NCBI GenBank assembly: GCA_934045075.1
Contig: OW203736.1
Coordinates: 3,268,591 to 3,332,590 of the forward strand
Source: Yponomeuta sedellus
Lineage: Eukaryota; Arthropoda; Insecta; Lepidoptera; Yponomeutidae
DNA length: 64,000 bases
Reading direction: 5' to 3'
Shown: positions 23,351 through 34,511 of the stretch, in pieces
Numbering within the stretch: the first letter of the stretch is position 1
How the letters are laid out: each line of letters starts with the position of its first letter
Position numbers and translations under genes: made by a program
Notes under the pieces: model-generated
The model's input: only the letters and a program-made list of their open reading frames with translations
What the model was told of the DNA's origin: nothing
Database searches by the model: none

Positions 23351-23363
23351 TTCTTCCCACTTT

Positions 23364-23431
23364 ACCAGATTCCCAAAACACCAGATTCCCAAAATACCAG
23401 ATTCCCAAAATACCAGATTCCCACAAAACCA
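23364..23431. repeat. Short tandem repeat, unit about 16 bp, four copies
   Basis: Four units of CCAGATTCCCAAAAYA, the last altered to CCAGATTCCCACAAAA. Coding-frame continuity with the piggyBac relic is accidental. Confidence 0.8.
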
Positions 23432-23787
23432 GAATTTGTACAGGCAAATACAAAATACTTCTAAGTAAGTCGTTAGCAGTCATCGTCTTTTATTAATATT
23501 ATAGACTGCGAATTAAAAGCGAGCGAACCTGTGTGTAGCAAAGTACATTAAATATATTAGTCTTATAAGATATGTGAATGTTATATATGATGTAGGTACT
23601 TAATATTATTTCCTAGTTGCACTTCACTGAAGAGGTAGGCAACTAAAGAGGTAAGCTTACGTTAATACTGGCCACTATCTTTTATACTTACTGTCAATTC
23701 AAAAACAACATTTAAACAGATTTGTCATGTGCTCGTTGTCACCAAAAACATTTATCAGTAGTTATTTTGTGGTGGTTATTGCTCAAA
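23432..23787. other. Non-coding spacer
   Basis: AT-rich. It contains an imperfect direct repeat, GAAGAGGTAGGCAACTAAAGAGGTAAGC split as two GAGGTA(A/G)GC blocks near 23630-23655. No gene is seen. Confidence 0.35.
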
Positions 23788-24528
23788 ATGGAAATGATAT
23801 TTATTGAAAGCAACAAAGGAAAACCCGTTCTGCTCTACCAAGACCTCAGGTACAATTTTTGCCTAAAAAATAAATCGGGCCTAAAAAATAAATCAACAAA
23901 CTGGCGTTGTTACAAGCAAAAGGAATGCAATACATCCATAACATTAGATAAAAATAAGGCTACAATAAAAACTCCAAATCATATTTGTCGTCCCGATAGC
24001 GTACGAAATGCCATTAGTGTAACAATGGAGGATTGTAAAAAAGACGTCTGTACAAATTTTGGTGGCCGTACCAGAACTTCAAATAATATTTCGACAATCA
24101 ATGGATTTATATAACATATATAACACGTGACGTATTCAGTTGCTTTGGTCAAAAAAATAGAACTACTAATGCCATAGAAGGCTGGCATCGGCGATTGAAC
24201 ACAAAGATACCTGCCAAACCTACATTACTGCAATTTATTGTACTGCTTAAAAAGGAAGCATATTTTCAAAACACTAAAATAGAAAAGAGCTATCATCATT
24301 GTGTGGACAAAAAGCGAAGAGGAAAGGATATCGTTAATAAGGCCGCCAATTGTACTATGTATATTTGCAATTGTTTTGTATTTGTTGTTTTTCCAGTGTA
24401 CAATAAAGAATATTCTTATCTTATCTTATCTTAAGGACAGTAAAATAAACGGAATAATTTCAGATTGCCAGCAAAATACGATATTTGTTGAGGTATGCTT
24501 AGATAGATTATCGAAAATAAATCATTAA
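23788..24528 (+). pseudogene. Phantom-type MULE transposase, internally deleted relic
   Basis: ATG 23788 opens a FLYWCH domain (GKPVLLYQDLRYNFC…NWRCYKQKECNTSITL). After about 24060 the catalytic core is missing; at 24134 the frame jumps to the C-terminal region FSCFGQKNRTTNAIEGWHRRLN, which holds the catalytic Glu, and then a basic tail. A retroposon tail interrupts it near 24340-24435, after which IISDCQQNTIFVEVCLDRL ends at 24528. Only the DNA-binding end and the C-terminus survive. Confidence 0.75.
24340..24435 (+). mobile_element. 3' tail of a retroposon
   Basis: GGCCGCCAATTGTACTATG … TGTACAATAAAGAAT followed by CTTATCTTATCTTATCTT interrupts the MULE relic. A pol II-like 3' end with a short tandem simple tail is typical of truncated insect LINE or SINE copies. 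The family is unassigned and the target duplication unclear. Confidence 0.45.
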
Positions 24529-24617
24529 ATTTATAAATCTTATTTTAATTAATTTTATTCATACATGTACTTATGGTATTGTGGGAATCTGCTATTTTGA
24601 TCATCTGGTATTTCACG

Positions 24618-24777
24618 TTAAGCTCTCCAGCAACCCCATAGTCTATTTTCACAAACTTGAATTCATAAAATCGTTGTAGATAATAAGTACTTAATTAGTA
24701 CTTATCAGAAATAAATAGTGCTTTCATAGCATGCTAGTACATTTAAATTTAATTTGGGGTTGCTGGATAGGTTCTCT
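24618..24777. repeat. Short inverted repeat (CCAGCAACCCC arms)
   Basis: CTCTCCAGCAACCCCATAG near 24620 faces GGGGTTGCTGGATAGG near 24758, with one extra direct GCAGCAACCCC at 24777. A 150-bp MITE-like hairpin; no target duplication identified. Confidence 0.5.
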
Positions 24778-24939
24778 GCAGCAACCCCAATATAAAAATA
24801 ATGGAATTTGGACACTTAAACCTACCTAATTGAAAGAACTATAGCTGAAAAAAATTGTACTGACATATTTAATAACAATATACGATCTGGAATCGAGTTA
24901 GTGCTCATTGAGTGGTTTACATTGATGCAAACAAATATA

Positions 24940-25681
24940 CAAGGTGTTCACGAATAAGCTGAAAATGAGAGAACCGTTTCTTTGAAATTACCAACATAGT
25001 CATTTAAAATTGTAATAAAAAACCGGCCAAGTGCGAGTCAGACTCGCGCACCGAGGGTTCCTTACAAACCTGTATTATAGACCTGAGTATTTGGTATGAA
25101 TTTCAATTTAATACCTCTACGCGTTTATGAGGAAATGGGTAGTAAGTTTAAAATTATTAAAAAAAATATATTATGAGATGTAACTAAAAATTTATGGTTT
25201 TCGTAATTTTTCCTTTATCTATGCTATAAGACGTTGCTTCGTACCAAATTTCAAGATTCTGAGTTCACGGGAAGCACCCTGTAGGTTTTGATTCCCTTGC
25301 AAGTGTCGAATATTTGCGGCATAAACGGCTGTATCTTTTGATTGCGTTGGCTTAGAAGTTTGATTTTTTCACAGCTTCAAGGGACAGTAGACCTGAGTAA
25401 TTGATATAAATTTCAGCTTCATACCTCCACGCGTTCCTGAGAAAAAGGGTCTTGACAGACGGACGGACGGACGGACAGACGGACAACAAAGTGATCCTAT
25501 AAGGGTTCCGTTTTTTCCTTTTGAGGTACGGAACCCTAAAAATGTAGTTTAAAAAAAATATTTCGCTATTCCATACAAATCTGCCGGGTTACTTTACCAA
25601 TTTGTATGAAAAATTAAATTTCATACAAATTGATTTCGAAGAATCGATTCTTTCATTTTCAGCTTATTCGTAAACACCTTG
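24940..25681. mobile_element. Inverted-repeat element flanked by TATA, carrying a nested repeat
   Basis: The ends start CAAGGTGTTCACGAATAAGC and match over about 28 bp with one mismatch; TATA abuts both ends (24936-24939, 25682-25685). TA-type target use suggests a Tc1/mariner-type MITE. Its interior is split by the dispersed repeat at 25021-25542. Confidence 0.75.
25021..25542 (+). repeat. Dispersed lepidopteran-type repeat
   Basis: It begins AACCGGCCAAGTGCGAGTCA and ends with GATCCTATAAGGGTTCCG…GAGGTACGGAACCCTAAAA after a GACGGACGGACGGACAGACG tract. I recognise this block as widespread in moth and butterfly genomes (from memory, not from a search); it is the best clue to the organism. Confidence 0.7.
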
Positions 25682-25685
25682 TATA

Positions 25686-25985
25686 ACAATTAAATACCAA
25701 AATATTTCATACTATGCAAAAACATGTATGGTATGACAATCGGTCCCACCAGAAAATATTAAATGTACAGACAGTACAAACACTAACAGCTTTTTAATAA
25801 ATAAACATTTGGTAGCTACCTAAATGTAGCTAAGTCTATGCGTAGGTCACAAATATTAAAACACAAAGCTGTCGGTCAGTACAATATCTATCTACCCTCA
25901 TTTTTTAGTTAATGAATTCCCACATTCATTTGCACACTATGTATCTTTGCGCGTTGAATTTATTTCATTACGTTTATTTATCAAA
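25686..25985. other. AT-rich spacer
   Basis: No gene or repeat is supported. Confidence 0.35.
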
Positions 25986-27958
25986 ATGAAACGTGGTTAA
26001 AGACTCAGTGTTAGTTTAGAGGATCAAAAATGTGCTTTTCTTGAACATTTTAACAACGTTTCTAGTATACCAACCTCCGGGAGTGATATCTAAAAGAATA
26101 TAAGCCGTATGTTGAGTGGTCAAATGTCGCCTAAAGCTCTGTATCTTTCTGCTAAAAGGAACGCTGTTTATTTTTTTGGCGACGAGCGGGAATCACAATC
26201 TGATGTTGTGCCTAAAATTAATACAAGCCCGGAAAAATCATCATCTTCAAGCCACGTTAGCGGAGATAGTGACGATGAGACGTGTTCAAAAAGTGATACC
26301 GAATACAATGCAAGTTCTATGCGTTTCAGAATAGAACTAAGTGAGTGGAATAAAATAATACCAAAAATGTACAATGATGTTAAAGACAGTTCTGGCCTCC
26401 GTGCTTCGAAGAAGAGATTACCATCTGGTGAGTTTGCTGAGAAAATATATTTGGGATAAGACAACAAACAGATGCACATGGATTTTAAAGAATAAATTAT
26501 AATTTTGATGGTCATGTGAAAATAAACGAAAAATGCCGCGAATGCGAGGGTACCATTGTTATTCAAATAGAAAATGATAACGATGAATCGGTTTTGGCAA
26601 AGTGTGTTCTAGAAAATGTGAATTCAGAACTAGTACACAAGGCAAGCAAAGTAAGAATAAACAAATCAACTAAAAAGCAGCTTGCATCTTGCCTCAAAAA
26701 TGAATACCCTATATTGGTCCGTAACAAATTAATGAACAGTGCCCTTGGTGATGATGATAAAGATGAACCACCTTACGTTCCTGCGCATAAAACTCTTCAA
26801 AATGTAAGAAGTCGTAACAACACCTCAAGCTATTTTCACAAAATCGTCGTGATCTCTTTATGGATAATGAGTTTCACAAAGCCATTTGATAAAGTTGTCA
26901 GAAATATTTCGCTACACCCTTTCTTTGTGTATTATTGGACCGATTTACAGCGCAAGTTCTATGCCAATTATTCTCAAGACAATTATGTTTCAGTAAGCCT
27001 GGATGCCACTGGATCTATCTTTAAAAAATTAAGACCACCGAATGATCCAAAAAACTGTTACGAATCAAAACATTTGTTCCTATACGTTCTACTAATTAAG
27101 TTGATTAAAAACACGTCAGTACCCATTGCTCAGATGATTTCGGCTAATCAAACACTAGATAATATACATACATGGCTGAAAACATGGATTCAATCTCTAC
27201 CGAAACCAAAGGAAGTCACGACTGATGACTCCAGTGCGTTAATTGGAGCATGTGTAAGAGCATTCACTAGCTTTAACACAACTAAAGAGTATATAAATCA
27301 TTGCTTTGCACTTTTGGAAAACCAAACGTTTCATGTTCCAAATTGTATGTTTCGCCTTGATTCATCTCATTTTATTAAAACTCTGTATGGACTTAAGTGT
27401 TTTAAAAATGTTGACATGCGCGTAAAAAAATTTTTCATCATATATTTGTTAATCCTAAAGTCATGTACAAACTTTACAGTGGCCAAAGAAATAATAACAA
27501 ACATTATTATAGTAGCGCTAAGCAGATTTGATCGTAGAACAAAAAATGGAGAAATAACCAGATGTGAAATAAGTAAATGAGTCTATGGAATCAGAATTTG
27601 ATAACATTGAAGGATGTATATTTGTAGAGGATGACAATGATGATTTACAGTCTCAAAACACATTTATGGCTAATTTAGATCAAATCATAAATAAAGAAAA
27701 AATATACAATTATCTGTGTGAAGAAACTATGTATGAGAATGTATATTATTTCCCTACTTTTATTGAAAGGTTCAAGAAACTTGTATCTAGACTCCCCCTT
27801 TGGACCAATTTATTGTTGCCTTTTTACAAAGAATCCAATGATAGTGCGAGTAGTAGTAACGTTGAAAGCTATTTTAAAAATATCAAACATTTATTACTCA
27901 ATACAAGGAGTGGTCTTTTGAGAATTGATACTTTTATAATGATTCATACTGATTATTT
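25986..27958 (+). pseudogene. NOF-like (Foldback/Mutator) transposase, copy A
   Basis: It starts MKRG at 25986 like copy B (32975, minus). Stops at 25998 and about 26089 and frameshifts near 26440-26510 disable the N-terminal third, which includes a Cys-x2-Cys (NEKCRECEG). The 354-codon stretch 26516-27580 carries the core: Asp in VSLDATGSIFKKL, Asp-Asp in EVTTDDSSALIGACVRAF and the LDSSHFIKTL motif, the pattern of NOF proteins and distant MULE transposases. A stop at 27578 is followed in another frame by more homologous sequence to 27958, where a foldback arm starts; the normal C-terminus is missing. Confidence 0.75.
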
Positions 27959-28883
27959 GTGACCGTCAGGTCCGCTGGACAAAATGAGATATAGAAATCA
28001 AACCATGCGTATAATTTACTACCCATTTGATACTATTTACTACCTATCATAAAGTATTTGCTACCTTTACGGTATCGAATTTATCAAAAGAATAAAGTGG
28101 CCAGCCATTCTGACGTCTGGTTGGCTGGCTACTTGGATTTTCATGACATGTTAGTTAAGTGTTAACGATGTCATTGATATCAGTATTTACTACCTTTTTG
28201 CTACCTAGAGAAAACATTATTTTTACGATGATAAAAAGCTCGCATAAACCTTATTCAGGAAAAAAATAAAACGCCTGTGCAAATGCTCATACCACAAGTG
28301 TTATTCATGGCTAAAATATTTCTGCAGGCGTTTAGTAGAAGTAGATTTTAAATGAACTGTCTTGGGTTTTAGTTGAATTTGTGATACCATAATAAGTAGA
28401 GTTTTATGAAAATCGTTAGAAGACTGAATGAAGAATTTAGAAATATAAATAAGCATGAAGCATAATTAGTTACAATACTTGGTCTAGAATCTACTAAGCG
28501 CCTGCGAAAATATTTTAGCCATTACCTTCATGGAGCACATAGGTGGTGTGAGAATTAGAGTACAGGCGTTTTAATGTTGTTATCTAAATAAGGTTTATGC
28601 GAGCTTTTTATCATCGTTAAAATAATGTTTTCTCTAGGTAGAAAAAAGGTAGTAAATACTGATATCAATGACATCGTTAACACTTAACTAACATGACATG
28701 AAAATCCAAGTAGCCAGCCAACCAGACGTCACAATGGCTGGCCACTTTATTCTTTTGATAAATTCGATACCGTAAAGGTAGCAAATACTTTATGATAGGT
28801 AAAAAATAGTAGCAAATGGGTAGTAAATGATACGCATGGTTTGATTTCTATATCTCATTTTGTCCAGCGGACCTGACGGTCAC
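27959..28883. mobile_element. Foldback MITE with two long inverted arms
   Basis: It starts GTGACCGTCAGGTCCGCTGG and ends with the reverse complement. Each arm is over 350 bp and includes ACGTCTGGTTGGCTGGCTAC and TTTACTACC/GGTAGTAAA blocks. The flanking 8 bp (GATTATTT and TTATTATG) do not match, so this copy was probably rearranged after insertion. It truncates the NOF-like gene A. Confidence 0.85.
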
Positions 28884-29338
28884 TTATTATGGTATCACAA
28901 ATTCAACTAAAACCCAAGACAGTTCATTTAAAATCTACTTCTACTAAGCGCCTGCAGAAATATTTTAGCCATGAATAACTCGGGTGGTATGAGCATTTGC
29001 ACAGGCGTTTTATTTTTTTCCTAAATAAGGTTTATGCGAGCTTTTTATCATCGTAAAAATAATGTTTTCTCTAGGTAGCGAAAGGGTAGTAAATATTGAT
29101 ATCAATGACATCGTTAACACTTAACTAACATGACGAGAAAATTCAAGTAGCCAGCCAACCAGACGTCAGAATGGCTGGCCATTTTATTCTTTTGATAAAT
29201 TCGATACCGTAGAGGTAGCAAATACTTTATGATAGGTAGTAAATAGTAGCAAATGGGTAGTAAATAATACGCATGGTTTGATTTCTATATCTCATTTTGT
29301 CCAGCGGACCTGACGGTCACATGGTGGTGATCGTCAGG
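28884..29338. mobile_element. Additional foldback arm, inverted orientation
   Basis: This is a second reverse-oriented arm ending in CCAGCGGACCTGACGGTCAC at 29324, directly after the first element and starting in mid-arm (TTATTATGGTATCACAAATT). A damaged terminus, GATCGTCAGGTC (29329-29340), follows. It looks like a product of recombination between arms. Confidence 0.75.
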
Positions 29339-32300
29339 TCGTTAGTAGAAGTAGATTTTAAATGAACTGTCTTGGGTTTTAGTTGAATTTGTGATACCAT
29401 AATAAGTAGAGTTTTATAGAAATCGTTAGAAGACTCAAAAATTACAGTAAAATTAATTGAAATAATAATTAATGTAGTCGGTCTAATTATGTCATGTTAT
29501 TGGCGTGTTTCAGCTTTCCGGTGGTGTAGCTTAATCTTGTTTACTTTATTATACAAGGAGTTTCAGAAAGTTCCTGTCATACTTTAGAGGGTCGTTCTCG
29601 TCTTCAATACGAAAAATTATGATGGGTCCTATAAAAACTTTTTATTATTTATGTGTAAAAATCCAATTAAGCATGTCAGAACCTTTTTTCAACTCGCTGT
29701 ATGATAAAATGTACATAAGGTACGTATATTATTAATAATAATACAAGTTATTAGAAAACTTACATTGATCTTATATTTTACAAATATTATGTACAAATAT
29801 TTTTGCTGTAAATAATGCAGTGACATATTTTTTCTTTACGACAATTAGTTATTTACAATAATAGATATTGATCTTGTATTTTACAAATATTGTGTACATT
29901 CAAGCGTTATTTAATCCTTTTTGCCGTAAATAAGGCAGTGGCATATAATTTTTTTACAACTTTTAGTTATTCGATTCGCCATGTCATCATAACATTGGAA
30001 TAAGGTACCCCTAAAGCAGTGGCATTTATAATGGCCAATTCCGTCCTCCATAGCCAAAGAAGGAACAAACTCTATGACTGATGCCAAATAATTTTTTGTA
30101 TATCTTGTAAATATATTTCGTCTTCGTAATTGGGCTCAAAAGCAACTAAATCTTTTATTACATATTCACATGTCTTGATACCCATGCAACCAGTATGTCT
30201 ACAGCTAGACATATTGTTTTCAGGGTCTAATCTTGAATTAGCAGATTCTGATAATGACCTTATGTTTAGATCCAAAGGCAAAAAAGCACATTTTTGTTTA
30301 ACTTTATTTATCGGACACACTGTATTAGTGCAAGATTCAATTCTATCAGCACTATAAATAACATCAATCAACACTTTTTCAAAAATGTGCGCCACGTTAC
30401 ATTCACAACTAATAGTGACATTTTCTTCAGATGTTGATGAATAAAAGTACTGCTTCAAAATTTCAGTTCGACTTTGATAAATATGTTGCGGTGAATAATT
30501 GGCGATAAGCATTTTTATAAATTTACAATAAGCTTGATCACTATTATTTGACCTACAGAAAATCCATCCACTACAGCAATAGCAATCGCTTGGGATAAAG
30601 AATCAAAAGCACTTGTTTTTTGTGGTTATACATTTTTCACGAGCAATATTAGTTCTAGATCCATTTTTTAACAAAGTAACATTGGTCAACTTCTCTTGAG
30701 TCTTAACCTTTTTACGTTTATTTGTTGCTAATCCGCGCCAGTTTTCAATCAATCTCGGGTTTTCCGTAAAAATTGATTCTTCAGTAAAATCTGTTTTAAC
30801 AAGTTTCACATCTTTTGACTCTAATTTCTTTTTGGGGTTTTGGTGTATTTTTTTGATATTTGTATTACGTTCATTGAAGTTGCTTAAAGCAACTTTTAAT
30901 TCACCGGACAAAAATTCTAAATGCTTTATAATAAATTCATCTATACGGTATCTGTCACTTTTAGTGCTGATTTTTTCATAAAAGCCTTTTTATATTTTTA
31001 AAATAGCTTTCAACATTAGACGATGTGGCATTATGTATTTCTGACTGGAACACGATGTGGCATTATGTATTTCTGACTGGTACACGTTCATCATAATATT
31101 AGACCACAAAGGAAGTTTACCTACAAGTCGCGTCAGAGTGTTCAAAAAATCAGGGAAGTAATATAGGTTGTCATGGTCATTTTTGCTATCTCCCTCCGTT
31201 AAAGTGGTAATTAGTTGTTCGGAATCTTTTGCTCAGTAGAACCATTTCGGATGTTTTGTTGTAGATTTTTCTTCTTCGTTCACGGTTTTAAGCGGAGCTT
31301 CAAGGTCTTGAAATGAGGAATAGTTATATTTTTCGAAATCGTCTATCTTCTTACTATCTTCGATCTCAATTTCAGATTATGCAGTCCGCGTAAAAGATCC
31401 TAATTTCTTTAGTCTAATCTTTGCTTCTTCGCACCTCGTGTTGGTTCCTTCATTATCTGATCCATCATATTTGTTTGAACACAGCGTGATCATATCAGTG
31501 ACAATTTCGTTCAATTTATCGTAATCAACGCATTGTTTAAGTTCTTGCAGACATTTAAGGTAAAAAAAATTCACTCTTTGATCAATGTGTTTAAAACAAG
31601 ATAAATTAAACAAAATCTTTATAAAATGGCTGGTATCGATGCGGATATAGCAATCATCTGGGGTAGATTGTTGTTTTTCTAACTTCATGGAAGACTGATC
31701 GATGTACTCTTTTGTGCTGTTGAATTTTGTAAATGCCCTTACTGCAGCTCCAATTAAAGCTGCCGAGTCGGCTACAACTATTTCATTTGGTGTTTTTTTG
31801 TTTTTACCCCAAGTATCCAGCCACTTGAATACTGTGTCTAATGTGTGACTGTCGGAGATTAATTGAATTATAGGCACACTGCTCTCATTGTACATATACT
31901 TCATCACACCAGAATACAAGAAGATCTGCTTTGACAGAGTTAAACTGCTAGATCCAACTGGTTTGAAAATACTTCCTGTAGCATCAAGCTTAATACAGTT
32001 CTCGTAATTTTACTGTACTCTTTGTAATATTTGTCTTGTTCAGGTGACCAATAATATACATTTAAAGGCAAAACTGATATAAGTTTCATTACTTTTTCAT
32101 AGGGTGCTAGTGTAGTCATGACCCACAGAGCCATAATTGGATTTGAATCATAGAACAAGCTCTTGCGGTCTTCATATTTAATTTGTCGTAAGGCACCGAC
32201 AGTAGGTAAATGAGTCGGTTCGCTATCATTCAAATTCATCACAGTATTTGCTGTTCTGTTTTTAACCGCTATAGCAGATTCGTGTTTTAACTCATCAGCA

Positions 32301-33422
32301 AGTTCACGTCGTTCGGCAGGAGAGAGCTTTATCTTTTTCGACAAATCATGTTGATATTCAGTATTATAACCACGTATAATGCCAACACATTTAGCAACTT
32401 TATCAGTTGGCCAGTTGATAAAGTACTTCAATTTCCGCTAGACATTGCTTGCAAACTCCGATGCATGTGACACAGTTATCGATTTTGATGCGATAATTTT
32501 TGAAGATCCAGCTACAGGGGCTTCGGATTTTCTTCCAAATTTCTTCGCGTAACAAACAAGCCCACTGATGTTTTGACAAAATAGTCTTCGTTCTAAAATC
32601 CGATAGTTTATTTTTATGTTTTTTAACAGCTGCGCTGTAAGGTTGGATTTTCTGCCACTGATAATAGTCTATATAAAAGACAATTTTTTCGCAGGTGGTG
32701 GAAGACTCATTTGGGATCTTTGCAAGTACTTTATTCTCTTCGATTTGGTGCCTGGAGCCAGATTTACAACTATCGAAAAAGAAGTCGTAATTTTTTTTAA
32801 TTGATTGATATATAGCTTTCACCGACATCCTATGTTGTAAAAGTTCACTAAGATTTCTAAAGATGTGATCACATGGTGAGGGAAAACAATTTTTATCTGA
32901 AAAATACTTCACATACTTTGAAATCACACTTTTTTGTTCTTTTAACGACACAATTAGTTTTCTACCTCTTTTCATCGTTAAAACGCACTGGTTTAGCACG
33001 TTTTTCAATTATTGATTATCGTTACATACAAGGAAACTTTACTCGAGAATCTGTCACCGTTGCAAATATTATGTAGGTCATTTGTAAATAATATTTTTCA
33101 AACTACCGACAATGTTCATGAATACAATTAATGGTTATGCCAATTTCAGATCTTATTATAAATAATTTATTTATATATTTATGAACTTTTATTACATATC
33201 TTAAGAATTTAGAAATATAAATAAGCATGAAGTATAATTAGTTACAATACTTTGGTCTAGAATCTACTAAGCGCCTGCGAAAATATTTTAGCCATTACCT
33301 TCATGGAGCACATAGGTGGTGTGAGAATTAGTACAGGCGTTTTAATATTGTTATCTAAATAAGATTTATGAGAGCTTTTTATCATTGTAAAAATAATGTT
33401 TTCTTTAGGTAGCAAAAAGGTA
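29339..33422 (-). mobile_element. NOF-bearing Foldback-type element, termini damaged
   Basis: The left segment 29339-29517 and the right segment 33046-33422 correspond to the two halves of the complete non-autonomous copy at 62264-63425, which joins them directly (…GTGTTTCAGCTTTC to TGAATCTGTCACCG…). Between them lies the NOF-like gene. The outermost arm portions are lost or replaced by other foldback copies. Bases 29518-30071 are the 3' non-coding part of the gene. Confidence 0.8.
30072..32975 (-). pseudogene. NOF-like (Foldback/Mutator) transposase, copy B
   Basis: Minus strand from ATG 32975 (MKRGRKLIVSLKEQ). N-terminal region with a Cys cluster (NCVTCIGVCKQCLAE), then the core: Asp in KLDATGSIFK (near 31975), Asp in EIVVADSAALIGAAVRAF, and RIDTSHFIKILF. 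After a stop at 31377 more homologous sequence follows in other frames, ending in a Cys-rich C-terminal domain (30512-30072: CECN…CTNTVCP…CRHTGCMGIKTCEY). Frameshifts near 32420, 31960 and 31300 and stops near 31378, 30955 and 30600 disable it. Longer than copy A, it shows the family's layout of Cys-rich DNA-binding, core, basic linker and Cys-rich tail. Confidence 0.78.
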
Positions 33423-34054
33423 GTGACCGTCAGGTCCGCTGGACCAAATGAGATATAGAAATCAAACCATGCGTATTATTTACTACCCATTTGCTACTAT
33501 TTACTACCTATCATAAAGTATTTGCTACCTTTACGGTATCGAATTTATCAAAAGAATAAAGTGGCCAGCCATTCTGACGTCTGGTTGGCTGGCTACTTGG
33601 ATTTACATGTCATGTTAGTTAAGTGTTAACAATGTCATTGATATCAGTATTTACTACCTTTTTGCTACCTAAAGAAAACATTATTTTTCCAATGCTAAAA
33701 AGCTCTCATAAATCTTATTTAGGAAAAAAATAAAACGCCTGTGCAAATGCTCATACCACCCGTGTTATTCATCGCAATTCCCAAATGAAAATCCCGGCAT
33801 GGGTGAAATTTTTAGCCTCTAAATAGGTTTTTAAATCAATGACATCGTTAACACTTAACTAACATTACGAGAAAATTGAAGTAGCCAGCCAACCAGACGT
33901 CAGAATGGCTGGCCATTTTATTCTTTTGATAAATTCGATACCGTAGAGGTAGCAAATACTTTATGATAGGTAGTAAATAGTAGCAAATGGGCAGTAAATA
34001 ATACGCATGGTTTGATTTCTATATCTCATTTGGTCCAGCGGACCTGACGGTCAC
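33423..34054. mobile_element. Foldback MITE with a retroposon-tail fragment in its loop
   Basis: It begins GTGACCGTCAGG and ends CCTGACGGTCAC. The loop (33791-33833) contains the tail of the tRNA-like retroposon family (CCCGGCATGGG … CTCTAAATAGGTTTTTAAA). Flanking octamers do not match. It interrupts the right arm of the NOF-bearing element. Confidence 0.8.
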
Positions 34055-34511
34055 ATTCTATGAGTACCTCGATACGATATATACGAGAAACACGAAACGC
34101 GTCCGTTCCACAACGTGTATGACTGAAAACTGCTCTGCGATAAACCGAGCTGTACATAGTCGTGGGTCTTATTCGTGTACTCCAGTGGAAACGTAGACCC
34201 ACGTTGACAGCGTTGAGCTATGTAACCGCCTATTCGAGCAAGCCACGCGTGTATCAATGACGTCAATTCATAAGTAGCCTCTCCGTGGGTTGCAGTGGAC
34301 ACAACCACATACATTTTCTTACAAAGCGAAGCTTAATACACGTGCGTAGCCTCTCCGTGCACCGCGGTGGGCCCGCGCCTTGACGGTCACAATTTCCCAC
34401 GTCACAGTAGCGCGCCGCATCACGGCACCGCAACGTTCCACGTTGACGACGTCGTGCCGTGGTGATGTGGACAGGCCCTCACACAGTTACAGGGCATAGA
34501 CAAGATTTGTT
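34055..34511. other. Unassigned sequence between foldback copies
   Basis: GC content is higher than around it. A lone CTTGACGGTCAC (34380-34391) resembles a foldback terminus, and GACGTCGTGCCGTGGTGATG (34447-34466) resembles a Harbinger-like CpG-rich end. No supported ORF. Confidence 0.4.

Noticed and set aside
23364..23431. CRISPR-like spaced repeats
   Set aside because: The units are contiguous 16-bp copies with no spacers, and the DNA is eukaryotic.
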